From NCBI RefSeq assembly GCF_000286955.2, contig NZ_AJYK02000082.1, positions 1 through 64,000 on the forward strand: a stretch of DNA of 64,000 nucleotides, given 5' to 3'. A program made the translations under genes and the position numbers. Under the pieces are notes generated by a model, which saw only the letters and a program-made list of their open reading frames with translations, searched no databases and was not told the DNA's origin. Source of the stretch: Vibrio rumoiensis 1S-45. Lineage in GTDB: Bacteria; Pseudomonadota; Gammaproteobacteria; Enterobacterales; Vibrionaceae. Positions 1 to 7,947 of this stretch are shown in pieces; the stretch's first letter is position 1, and each line of letters starts with the position of its first letter.

Positions 1-22
1 CCCCCCCCCCCCCCCCCCCCCC
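1..22. repeat. Homopolymer C22 at window edge
   Basis: Twenty-two consecutive C residues open the window, followed after GACT by six G residues. Such a run is very unlike the AT-rich sequence that follows and sits exactly at the edge. The simplest reading is a contig end with a sequencing or assembly artefact; a genuine poly-C tract is possible but not supported. Confidence 0.6.
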
Positions 23-107
23 GACTGGGGGGCTGTAATTGTAATTACTATCAACTAGGCTTTCATTGAAATTGACATTACCATGACAAATCAAAGGAAG
101 GTATAGC

Positions 108-1355
108 ATGATAAAGTTTGGGGTGTACAGCGTATTACTAGCTTGCGGGTTGTTATTAACCGCTTGTGGTAGTGATGATGATTCAACGGCAGCGTCGAGT
201 AGTGAACTATCAACAGGTGTATTTGTGGATGCAGCTGTCGGAGGGGTAGATTATACAACGGATACTCAGCAAGGAATTACCAATGAAAAGGGTGAGTTTG
301 ATTATATTGAGGGTGAGGACGTTACATTTTCTATTGGCGATTTAGTTTTTCCTTCAGTAAAAGCAGAAGAGACAATTACTCCGCTTGAAATTTCGGGGAC
401 AGATGACATAAATAACAATCAGGTGATTAATATGATCAGGTTGTTGATTAGCTTGGATAAAGATGGTGATCCTAGCAATGGGATTACAATTACTGAATCG
501 GCTAAAGCTTCTGCAACTGTTGTTAACTTTGACTTGCCTGTAGAGGAATTCGCTGAATCAGCGGCTGTAGTTGGAATCATTTCTAATGCAGGTCAGGATA
601 CACCAATACAAACTCTCGTGAGTGTTGAAGCTGCAAAGGCTCACTTCCAAGAATCGTTAGATAAGATTAAAGATAGTTCTACAGAGTATGCCGAATATGC
701 TGGTATGTATGATTTTTCGGATCACGAAGATGGTTGGGGAGAGATCATTGTTTTTTATGCTAATGGAAGTTACTTAAATATTAGTTATGATATTGACCCT
801 GAGTATATTGAAGATAATGGTATGGAGTATGGTGATTTTGAGATTGCAGGTAATCAATTAAAAGCAACAGTAAAAACTGATACTAATGGAGGACTCGGAC
901 TCAGCGATGTCACACTAACTAATGTTGAAATCAATGATACAACATTGAGTATGACTGCGACAGATGAAGAAGGAACAGAAGAAGTTGAGGTAACAAAAGC
1001 GAGCTTAACTCAGCCAATTACAGGAAGTTGGTATGCACAAAATGATTCCGTAAGCTTTAATTTTATGCCTGATGGTTATTATTATTTTGCCCAACTTATT
1101 GATAATGAAGCGGTAGAAGGGGAAGAGGGCAATATAGGCATTGAAGCCGGAACCTATACGTTTACGGATGGGCTTTTAATCTTGAGTGCGCCTTTAATGG
1201 ATACATCTGGCAGTTCCTTAATGTCAGATGAGGGAAATCAATCAAACATTACATCGTCGATAATCAGCGAGAATGGCCAAACATTAACGATTGTATTGGA
1301 TAGCAATGATCCCGATGAAGGGGAAGTTACAGTTGTTTTTACTCGCAAGCTGTAA
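108..1355 (+). CDS. Putative outer-membrane lipoprotein, unknown function
   Basis: A 415-residue protein with a clear lipoprotein signal: hydrophobic segment, lipobox LTAC with the modified Cys at residue 20, and Gly at +2, which does not fit the Asp+2 inner-membrane retention signal, so outer-membrane sorting is expected. The Cys is followed by an acidic and Ser-rich linker. Residues about 37-130 (GVFVDAAVGG, ITNEKGEFDY, then LLISLDKDGDPSNGI) resemble a module common in secreted and surface lipoproteins of marine gammaproteobacteria, often at the N-terminus of larger proteins. The rest is acidic and probably beta-rich, with no catalytic motif I recognise. An AAGGAAGG ribosome site lies 7-8 bases before the ATG. 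It converges on the chitinase gene and shares its terminator; a link to chitin use is only positional. Confidence 0.8.
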   Translation: MIKFGVYSVLLACGLLLTACGSDDDSTAASSSELSTGVFVDAAVGGVDYTTDTQQGITNEKGEFDYIEGEDVTFSIGDLVFPSVKAEETITPLEISGTDDINNNQVINMIRLLISLDKDGDPSNGITITESAKASATVVNFDLPVEEFAESAAVVGIISNAGQDTPIQTLVSVEAAKAHFQESLDKIKDSSTEYAEYAGMYDFSDHEDGWGEIIVFYANGSYLNISYDIDPEYIEDNGMEYGDFEIAGNQLKATVKTDTNGGLGLSDVTLTNVEINDTTLSMTATDEEGTEEVEVTKASLTQPITGSWYAQNDSVSFNFMPDGYYYFAQLIDNEAVEGEEGNIGIEAGTYTFTDGLLILSAPLMDTSGSSLMSDEGNQSNITSSIISENGQTLTIVLDSNDPDEGEVTVVFTRKL

Positions 1356-1368
1356 ATAAATAGTAAAT

Positions 1369-1406
1369 AAAAATGCCAACTAATTTCAGTTAGTTGGCAT
1401 TTTTGT
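1369..1406. terminator. Bidirectional intrinsic terminator
   Basis: Near-perfect hairpin with arms ATGCCAACTAA and TTAGTTGGCAT, flanked by an A-run on the left and a T-run on the right. It therefore serves both the lipoprotein gene and the convergent chitinase gene. Confidence 0.9.
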
Positions 1407-1420
1407 TAGTAATACAATAT

Positions 1421-3964
1421 TTACTGAGCGTTATTCATCGCGGTTAATTTCGCACCAATTGGCTTCGAGAAATTAAACCCATCGTATTCATCCCAATTAA
1501 TTGACCATGTCATCACACCGCCAAAGTTAGGATATAACTTGGTTGGAACCACTGTGCTGCAATAATTTCCATAAGTCACACAATCTAATGCATTGGTAAT
1601 ATTCTGAGTGGGCGCTTGGCCAGAATTTGCTGATTGTGGGCCAGATGGTAAACCAAAGGCGACTTGATCATCACGCAGTGGAGAGAAGAAACTGCCATCA
1701 GCTAGTTCAAACCCTTCAACCAACATTTTGACAGACGCGACCATCATATCGACTGAACCTTCTGGAGCAGAACCTGCCATATATGGATTCGGTAAACCAC
1801 CGTTGTTATACAGTTGAACGTGAAGCAAATCTAAGGTACTACGAACTTGGTCAATGATTGGGATATAAGCCCCCCAAATTCCCGTATATGCCACCATACC
1901 ACCTTGAACATAAGGGTGTTCTGGTGCCATGGTGAGGTACATATCACCGCCAATGTTTTGTTCAATTTGCAGTAAAGCACGGCCTAAACGTGCTTGGATT
2001 TGCGAACCGTGCACTAATCCCGAACCACTTTCTAGATCCACATCTAAACCATCAAATCCCCATTCTTGAACAATTTTAGTCAAACTTGACACAAAGTGTT
2101 GCTCATCGAGATCTGTGTTTAGGGTGATAGTACCTTCCGCACCGCCCAGTGATAACACAAACACTTTGCCCTTAGCTTGTAAGTCAGCCATGTCTTGTTT
2201 GAATTTCACAGGATCAATCGCAGGACAATCACTGCGTATATCACTTTGGAATAAGTTGAAATGCACGGTGCCAGTACTGTTTGGATCGTTATCGGCAAAG
2301 GCAATATCAATCACATCCCAAGCGTCCGACATTTCAGATAGTGGAATTGGACAACCGGCTGGATTGACAAAGTTATGCCAGTAACCGATAAGCTTATGCG
2401 TCTTCGAATTTTTCTCGATCACGTTGACAGAGGTAGAGTCGGAATTGGCTTTGTTACCTTGATTATCGATCGCAGAGCTCGATATCGTGTAAGCACCAAT
2501 CGCTGACGGTGTCCAATTTGCTGTGTATGGTGCGCTAGTATCTGTTGCAACAACAACGCCATTAACAAGGAAATCAACACTGCTAATAGTACCCGTTACG
2601 CTGGTGGCTTCAGCAACCAGTTGAACACTCTTACCTAACCCGATGGCGCCGCCTGAAGTTGGTGAGGTGAGTCGAGTGACTACTGGTTGATCGCTGACTG
2701 TCACCTGAGAAAGCGATTCAGATTGGTTGTTTTCATTGTCGGTGGCGATGGCTTTAATCAAGTTTGAGCCGACCGTTGTTGCTGCCCATAACACACTGTA
2801 AGGTTCTTGCGTATCAATCCCTAAACTGGTGCCATTGGCAAAGAATTCAATGCCAGTAATACTGCCATCAGGATCGCTGGCTTGCGCAGTCACGGTGATA
2901 TCACTTCCTGCAAGAACCACACTGCCATCTTGTGGAGAAGTAAGGGAGACGGTTGGAGGTGTCGTACATAACCCTAGTCCGGTCCAAGCGTCTTGCCAGT
3001 GTTCGCCTTGGCCGGGCGCGTAAGCCCATGATGAGCTAGAGGAGCACCAACCCGCAACATCACATTGGTATTTCTGGTTGTCGGACTGCACGAGTTGGCC
3101 TGCGCTGTACGAGGTACCAGCAGAGTAAATGGCGACGTCACCACAACCGCCTGTTGCAGGTGCATCAACTTGAATAGTGATGCTATTGCTTGAAGTCGTA
3201 GCATCTTTGTCATCGGTGGCATTTGCTTTTAGTGTGTGCTCACCGGATGTGGCTACCCATTGATGTTCAAAAGGTTCACTGGTATCGGTTGCCACTAATT
3301 GATTATCAACATAGAACTCGACTTTTGCCACGTAACCATCACTGTCTGAGGCCGTTGCCACTAAGGTGATATTATCATTGAGCTGCACATTATCTTGCGA
3401 GGTAGGGCTGACTAAGCTAATGCTTGGCGCAACATTATTACTCGTGCCTTGAACGGCGATCAATACCGATTTGGTTGTGCTTTTTCCTTTATCATCACTG
3501 GCGGTCATCGTAATGGTATCTGTACCCATCACTGCGACCCAATCGAGTTGATAAGGGGCTGCGGTCACTTTCCCTAAAGAGGAGTCATTCGCAAAAAATT
3601 CCACATAATCAATGCTGCCATCGGGATCGCTAGCATCCGCTTTTAACGTGATGGTTGACCCTTCGGTGATTTGCGCCAGATTTAAAGGTGAGATAATGCT
3701 TAAAGAAGGGGCTTGGTTGCCATCTGTTGCATCACATTGACCTAAGTCTTTCCATTCTTGCCAAGAACCAGAGTATTCAGCCGGAGAGTGACCTTGTGTC
3801 CACCATTGTGCTTGATAGGCATTGTCATTTTGTTGAACTTGCGAGCCACCATTGTAGGCTTTCTCTGTTTGCCAAACAGGGAAAGTGCTGCAATCTATTG
3901 CATAGGCTTGCTGGCTTAACACGATTGCCGCGGTAACAGCACTGTAAAGTAACGTCCTTTTCAT
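1421..3964 (-). CDS. Secreted multimodular GH18 chitinase
   Basis: Hydrolyses beta-1,4 links in chitin outside the cell. The 847 residues read in order: Sec signal peptide (1-22, ending AYA); an aromatic-rich CBM5/12-type chitin-binding module (about 23-78, with WWTQG); two Ig-like repeats (about 85-170 and 178-268, each with the DPDGSI/DSDGYV and VEFF/VEFY motifs); a second CBM5/12 module (about 273-335); two further Ig-like repeats (337-515); and a C-terminal GH18 barrel from about 520. The catalytic signature DGLDVDLE is intact near residue 634-641, giving the proton-donor Glu, and SLGGAEG is the preceding conserved strand. Start ATG is supported by the immediate signal peptide. No chitin-regulatory site was identified upstream. 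Whether it acts as endo- or exo-enzyme cannot be told from sequence alone. Confidence 0.93.
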   Translation of the reverse strand: MKRTLLYSAVTAAIVLSQQAYAIDCSTFPVWQTEKAYNGGSQVQQNDNAYQAQWWTQGHSPAEYSGSWQEWKDLGQCDATDGNQAPSLSIISPLNLAQITEGSTITLKADASDPDGSIDYVEFFANDSSLGKVTAAPYQLDWVAVMGTDTITMTASDDKGKSTTKSVLIAVQGTSNNVAPSISLVSPTSQDNVQLNDNITLVATASDSDGYVAKVEFYVDNQLVATDTSEPFEHQWVATSGEHTLKANATDDKDATTSSNSITIQVDAPATGGCGDVAIYSAGTSYSAGQLVQSDNQKYQCDVAGWCSSSSSWAYAPGQGEHWQDAWTGLGLCTTPPTVSLTSPQDGSVVLAGSDITVTAQASDPDGSITGIEFFANGTSLGIDTQEPYSVLWAATTVGSNLIKAIATDNENNQSESLSQVTVSDQPVVTRLTSPTSGGAIGLGKSVQLVAEATSVTGTISSVDFLVNGVVVATDTSAPYTANWTPSAIGAYTISSSAIDNQGNKANSDSTSVNVIEKNSKTHKLIGYWHNFVNPAGCPIPLSEMSDAWDVIDIAFADNDPNSTGTVHFNLFQSDIRSDCPAIDPVKFKQDMADLQAKGKVFVLSLGGAEGTITLNTDLDEQHFVSSLTKIVQEWGFDGLDVDLESGSGLVHGSQIQARLGRALLQIEQNIGGDMYLTMAPEHPYVQGGMVAYTGIWGAYIPIIDQVRSTLDLLHVQLYNNGGLPNPYMAGSAPEGSVDMMVASVKMLVEGFELADGSFFSPLRDDQVAFGLPSGPQSANSGQAPTQNITNALDCVTYGNYCSTVVPTKLYPNFGGVMTWSINWDEYDGFNFSKPIGAKLTAMNNAQ

Positions 3965-4393
3965 ATATCCATCCTAAACTAAGTGATGATGTTCTTTCGC
4001 ATAATGAAATTGATACACCTTTCATATTTCAGGGGGATAAAACACCCATTATGTTTGGCATGCTTTCTTTATGCTTCAAACAACAGTTTTTTTAATACGC
4101 CATTATTTATTAGCGGATAAGGATGCTTTTTATGTATTTATTTTGTTAGAGGTGGATAACTTTCAGCGCATATCTCGACTTGTTGTTCGTGTGGATTTAT
4201 TTCATTTTATTATTTCGGCAAGCGTCACATTGAAATCGATTTGTTGTATGCCTCAATCTTTTACATTAAGTCAGCAGAAGCAAGAAATAAGAGTTATAAC
4301 TATGTTATCAATACAAAAATAGTAGTTGCCACATTAATGAAGCGGTGTATTAATAGTGAAGTCGTGAATGATAAGTGCAGCCAGGGTAAAATA
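3965..4393. other. Gene-free 429-bp spacer
   Basis: Separates the leftward chitinase from the rightward DUF2860 gene. It is AT-rich, and open frames inside it have no protein-like composition or ribosome site. It should hold divergent promoters, but I cannot point to a convincing -35/-10 pair or operator. Confidence 0.6.
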
Positions 4394-5388
4394 ATGAACA
4401 TAAAAGAAGTGGGTTTATTAAGCAGCATTGGGTTATTTTCTTTTGCAGCTCAAGCGCAAGATGAGCTAAAAGGAAAATGGCAGCCTGGCTTTTCTGGAAG
4501 TGCGACCTTTATTGTAGGCGCGGTAGAATCAAATTCTCAAGAAAACTCTGGCAATGAAACAATCAATTCTCTTGATGAAAAAGCTGAAAAGACCACTGAA
4601 ACCTTTGTGTTTCCTATTGCTGCCAGTAATCTCAACTATACCTTTTCAAGTGGTAACCAAAGAGTTTTTATTGGTACCAGCAATTCGGACATTGCTCTAG
4701 GAAGGCCTCATGTTGAAGTCGGATACCGACAACATGTTGAGAATATTGGCACTTTTGGTTTCATGTATATTCCAGGAGTAGTGCCAACAACTACGTGGGA
4801 AGATCCATTTTTAGTGGGTAAAAAAGACAAGAAACCGACCGTCGAATTAATGGTTTTCGTTTTCAATATAATGACATTCTTGATACACATTTTTCCCTTG
4901 AAGTATCTGCCGGACAAAAAGAGTTAGATAATGAATCCAGCGGCAGCCAATATTCCCCTGAAATTCAAGAACAATTGAACCGAAATGGTGATATTTACTA
5001 TACTGAACTCTCACACTTAGATCCTATTTCAAGTACCTTCTTTTTACGCAGTTCGGCTTCTTTTCTTCGCCAAGATACAGAAGGGGCAGCCATGACTTCT
5101 GATACTTATACCGCTCAATTAGCCATATTAAAATTGTTTAAACGTTCGAGTGTAACCTTTAGTGCCAAATATAAGTTTTCTGATTTTGATGAAATCCATC
5201 CTATCTTTTTAGTTTCTCGTCAAGATAACTCAATTGGTCTGCTTTCAACTTATGTGTATAAAAATGCTTTTGGAGTGAAAGGTATAGGGCTTGCTTTAGC
5301 GGCAGGTTACAGTCATAACGAATCAAGCATAGATTTTTATACTTACGATAGCCTGCTAGTTTCTGCTGGCGTGAGTTACTCCTTTTAA
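4394..5388 (+). pseudogene. DUF2860-type outer-membrane protein, frameshifted
   Basis: Begins at ATG 4394 with a Sec signal peptide (MNIKEVGLLSS, ending AAQAQ), which is why this start is preferred over upstream ATGs. The first frame runs to a stop at 4927; the family-like continuation is in the -1 frame and ends at 5388 with the aromatic terminus VSYSF typical of outer-membrane barrels. The switch fits the A6 run at 4820-4825: one extra A, or a -1 slip, gives an unbroken reading through the sequence RQETDRRINGFRFQYND, which looks like the conserved centre of DUF2860 proteins. Joined, the product is about 331 residues, a normal size. This is either a recent inactivation, a base-calling error at a homopolymer, or expression by slippage. 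Function of the family is unknown; outer-membrane beta-barrel is inferred. Confidence 0.75.
4820..4825 (+). other. A6 run at the DUF2860 frameshift point
   Basis: Six A residues read as codons AAA AAA in the upstream frame (GGT AAA AAA GAC). Moving back one base here gives AGA CAA GAA ACC GAC and restores the downstream frame. The run is not a canonical X XXY YYZ heptamer in the zero frame because the preceding base is T. Confidence 0.6.
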
Positions 5389-5407
5389 CTTGTGAATATC
5401 TGTTGTC

Positions 5408-5770
5408 ATGAGCGCGTTATCTGATTCGATTAAATTAATGATGGCTAAGTTATGGCTTGTCTGCTGGCTATTGCTTGCAGCGATGCCTGTTGTGAATGCC
5501 CATAGCGGTACGAATGGCGTATGGGAAACGCTGTGTACTTTAAATGGCTTTAAGTTAGTACAAATCGAAGGTGAAGCTGATGATATTCAACCAGTAGCAG
5601 GATCTCATTGTGTTTTCGCTCATCTGCTTGTCACCCAAGCTGTGATTGCCAAGCCATATTTTATCTTTCAACCATTTCAGCATATTCGTATTCAGCGTAA
5701 TCACGTTGATATACCTTCTTATCATTATCGGTTTGAGGCTCCTCCCAGAGCGCCGCCAGCCCTTTCTTAG
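5408..5770 (+). CDS. DUF2946 family small exported protein
   Basis: A 120-residue protein with a hydrophobic N-terminal segment (about 10-32, ending VVNA) that is a signal peptide or anchor, two Cys residues (WETLC and SHC), and the Pro-rich C-terminus RAPPALS that I recognise from DUF2946 proteins. That family is usually found next to metal-related transport genes, often copper; its biochemical role is unknown. It lies 61 bases upstream of the PepSY-type membrane protein on the same strand, and the two are probably one unit. Assignment rests on the Cys/His layout and the C-terminal motif, so it is moderately sure. Confidence 0.7.
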   Translation: MSALSDSIKLMMAKLWLVCWLLLAAMPVVNAHSGTNGVWETLCTLNGFKLVQIEGEADDIQPVAGSHCVFAHLLVTQAVIAKPYFIFQPFQHIRIQRNHVDIPSYHYRFEAPPRAPPALS

Positions 5771-5783
5771 ATCTCTATTACTT

Positions 5784-5803
5784 AGTCATTAAACATAATG
5801 ACT
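5784..5803. promoter_or_regulatory. Dyad between DUF2946 and PepSY genes
   Basis: Perfect 8-base arms AGTCATTA and TAATGACT separated by four bases, 28 bases before the PepSY-protein start. There is no T-run, so it is not an ordinary terminator. It could be an operator or an mRNA hairpin tuning the second gene. No regulator consensus is matched. Confidence 0.35.
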
Positions 5804-5831
5804 GTCTCTAATTATGATTTAAGGAAAATTC

Positions 5832-7301
5832 ATGTTTTCTACTCCTCAAGCAGTGGATGCCACTGGGGCGGATGCCGCTCAATCCAAAAAAACATTTTAC
5901 TTTATGGCGTGGCGTTGGCATTTTTATGCGGGTTTATTTGTTGTGCCTTTTATGATCATGCTGGCGTTAACTGGGCTAGTGATGCTTTATGGCAACACCA
6001 TTGAAGACATTCGCTATCAATCGATTATTCAAGTGACGCCAAGTGAAACTCTCACGGCTCCTTCTTTACAATTAAGCCAAGTTCAACAGCACTTTCCAGA
6101 TAGTACGATTAAAGAATTTATCCCTTCTCACCAAGCGGATCAGGCCAATCGTTTTGCCATCGTTAAACCCGATGGCAGTGGTTGGTTTGTGCTCGTAAAT
6201 CAGTACAGCGCAGCGATTCAAGGGGAGATAAGCCGAGATAATTTATATGCATTAGCCAATGATATTCATGGTTCACTATTGATAGGCGATATGGGGGACC
6301 GACTGGTTGAGACGGCAGCGAGCTTAGCTATCGTGTTACTGATGACCGGTTTATACATGTGGTGGCCGAGAGACAATGCCAGTAAGGCTGGTTTTTTCAA
6401 GCTGCGTTTAAGCAGTGGTAAAAGGATATTTTGGCGAGATTTGCATACGAATATTGGTGGTGTTACGTCGATCTTTTTATTGTTCTTTTTGATCACTGGG
6501 TTATCGTGGGCGGGAATTTGGGGTGGAAAAATGGTGCAAGCGTGGTCGAGTTTTCCTGAGGCCAAATATGACAATATTCCTCTATCAAAACAAACTCACG
6601 CAAGTATGAATCATGGAGCGACAGAAGAAGTACCATGGAATTTAGAACAAGTACCAATGCCTGTCTCTCAAGTACCGACATCTGAACAAGATGCGGGACA
6701 AGAAGTATCAAAGCATAGTGGTCATGGCGCAATTTCTCCTCAATCGCATTATGCTATTCATGCTCATGAGCTCAATGCTATTGTCGAAAAAGGTCAGCAA
6801 CTGGGTTTTGGCTATTTTCGGGTTCGTTTCCCGCAAGATGCCACTGGCGTATATACCTTATCGGCCGATACCATGAGTGGTGATATTAGCAACCCAACTC
6901 AAGATCGCACGGTTCATATTGATCAATATTCCAAGCAGATCATTATTGATTTTAATTGGAATGAATATTCTCCTATGGCGAAATTTATGGCTGCTGGGAT
7001 TGCTTTCCATGAGGGAGACATTGGCTTATGGAATAAAGCGCTGAATACCGCTTTATGCTTATTCTTCATTTTTATTGCAGTGAGTGGTGTGGTGATGTGG
7101 TGGCTAAGAAAGCCCACAGGTCAAATGCGTCTAGTACCGCCACCATTACCTAAAAATAGCCAATTATGGAAGCGTGGTGCAGTGGTGATGGTCGTGACCG
7201 CTATCGTTTTTCCAATGGCTGGAATCGCAATTGTCTCGATGATGTTACTTGATTTTATCCTGCTCTCTCGAGTACCGAGTTTGGCAAGGTTAGTGAAGTA
7301 A
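5832..7301 (+). CDS. PepSY-associated TM-helix membrane protein
   Basis: A 489-residue inner-membrane protein of the PepSY_TM family, whose members often accompany siderophore or copper uptake genes and are thought to act in metal reduction or assimilation. Seen here: a first helix near residues 27-50 (WHFYAGLFVVPFMIMLALTG), a periplasmic PepSY-like stretch, helices near 150-180 and 205-235 (IFLLFFLITGLSWAGIWGG), a large loop, a helix near 400-425 (NTALCLFFIFIAVSGVVMWW) and C-terminal helices. The loop at about 258-313 is rich in His and Met (SMNHG, KHSGHG, HYAIHAHEL), a possible metal-binding segment. The ribosome site AAGGA precedes the ATG. No TonB-dependent receptor is adjacent, so the metal is not shown. 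Confidence 0.82.
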   Translation: MFSTPQAVDATGADAAQSKKTFYFMAWRWHFYAGLFVVPFMIMLALTGLVMLYGNTIEDIRYQSIIQVTPSETLTAPSLQLSQVQQHFPDSTIKEFIPSHQADQANRFAIVKPDGSGWFVLVNQYSAAIQGEISRDNLYALANDIHGSLLIGDMGDRLVETAASLAIVLLMTGLYMWWPRDNASKAGFFKLRLSSGKRIFWRDLHTNIGGVTSIFLLFFLITGLSWAGIWGGKMVQAWSSFPEAKYDNIPLSKQTHASMNHGATEEVPWNLEQVPMPVSQVPTSEQDAGQEVSKHSGHGAISPQSHYAIHAHELNAIVEKGQQLGFGYFRVRFPQDATGVYTLSADTMSGDISNPTQDRTVHIDQYSKQIIIDFNWNEYSPMAKFMAAGIAFHEGDIGLWNKALNTALCLFFIFIAVSGVVMWWLRKPTGQMRLVPPPLPKNSQLWKRGAVVMVVTAIVFPMAGIAIVSMMLLDFILLSRVPSLARLVK

Positions 7302-7321
7302 GCTTTTAATCTAGAATGCCA

Positions 7322-7357
7322 AATAAAGCCGTATGGGGCTAATCACTGTACGGTTTT
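7322..7357 (+). terminator. Probable terminator after PepSY gene
   Basis: Arms AAAGCCGTA and TACGGTTTT pair with one G-U, ending in a short T-rich stretch (TTTTATT). It is moderately strong. Confidence 0.55.
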
Positions 7358-7364
7358 ATTGGAG

Positions 7365-7404
7365 ATACCTAGGTGAATTCTGCACCTTGAAGTTACTTGG
7401 GTAT
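7365..7404. repeat. 40-bp dispersed repeat, copy 1
   Basis: Begins ATACCTAGGTGAATTC and ends TTACTTGGGTAT; the ends form an imperfect inverted repeat. It matches the segment at 51054-51093 at 34 of 40 positions, and its right half resembles the right arm of the element at 36109-36186. It lies between convergent genes. Confidence 0.75.
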
Positions 7405-7412
7405 AGAATATA

Positions 7413-7601
7413 TTACCGAAACTGCTTCACTTCAGGTAAGTAATCAAACCCAGCTGCCGCTAATTTATTAACCAGCTTTTGCTGATCGATATCGAAAAAT
7501 TTAGTGAGGTTTTCTAAGTCGCCAAATTCATCGCGGATCTTCATATTCACGATGCTCATCAACATGATGGGATCCATGGTTTCAAAGTTTGCTAAGTTCA
7601 T
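7413..7601 (-). CDS. DUF4250 domain protein
   Basis: A 62-residue soluble protein, full length for the DUF4250 family, with the family's characteristic opening MNLANFETMDPIMLMSIVN and ending FDYLPEVKQFR. Function is unknown. The rc sequence GGAGG lies just upstream of the start, an unusually good ribosome site. It follows yaeP on the same strand with a 21-bp gap, so the two are likely co-transcribed. Confidence 0.85.
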   Translation of the reverse strand: MNLANFETMDPIMLMSIVNMKIRDEFGDLENLTKFFDIDQQKLVNKLAAAGFDYLPEVKQFR

Positions 7602-7622
7602 CTTGGCTCCTCCTATTTAATA

Positions 7623-7826
7623 TTAATCTTCAAAGTCTGAAATCAATAGATTGGCTGCAGCAAACGCAGCGCGTTCACGGGTTTCTTTTGGTAGGCTTTC
7701 ATCGGCCGCGATATCGTTAAAGGTTTTTACCGCGCAGGTAATGGCTTGAGGAATATAACCTTGATCGCCACTGCCAATTTGAGCGTATAACTCACGGACG
7801 AGATTACAGCAGTCGTATATTTTCAC
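7623..7826 (-). CDS. yaeP: UPF0253 family protein YaeP
   Basis: A 67-residue protein matching the YaeP family by its pattern ([17 protein letters not shown], then [20 protein letters not shown]), similar in length to the Escherichia coli protein. It is small, soluble and acidic, of unknown function. It lies downstream of proS on the same strand but is separated by an intrinsic terminator, and is followed closely by the DUF4250 gene. Confidence 0.85.
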   Translation of the reverse strand: MKIYDCCNLVRELYAQIGSGDQGYIPQAITCAVKTFNDIAADESLPKETRERAAFAAANLLISDFED

Positions 7827-7839
7827 AAAATACCTCGAT

Positions 7840-7869
7840 AAAAAAAGGCGAACCTAAATTCGCCTTTAA
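7840..7869 (-). terminator. proS terminator
   Basis: On the minus strand the arms AAAGGCGAA and TTCGCCTTT form a hairpin followed by a run of seven T residues, just downstream of proS and immediately before yaeP. A second, weaker inverted repeat (ATTCCAAACC/GGTTCGGAAT, 7889-7925) lies between it and the proS stop. Confidence 0.85.
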
Positions 7870-7947
7870 ACACATGAAATAGCGCGTCATTCCAAACCTG
7901 AGCCTAGGCGAAAATGGTTCGGAATTTCGCGTTTATATTACACTGGC

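Noticed and set aside
4071..4322. Open frame of 83 codons in the chitinase-DUF2860 spacer
   Set aside because: No ribosome site, no recognisable protein pattern, and it overlaps the upstream extension of the next frame.
4820..4826. Programmed -1 slippery heptamer in DUF2860 gene
   Set aside because: AAAAAAG is present, but its codon phase is not X XXY YYZ and there is no obvious downstream stem; kept only as a possible slippage site.
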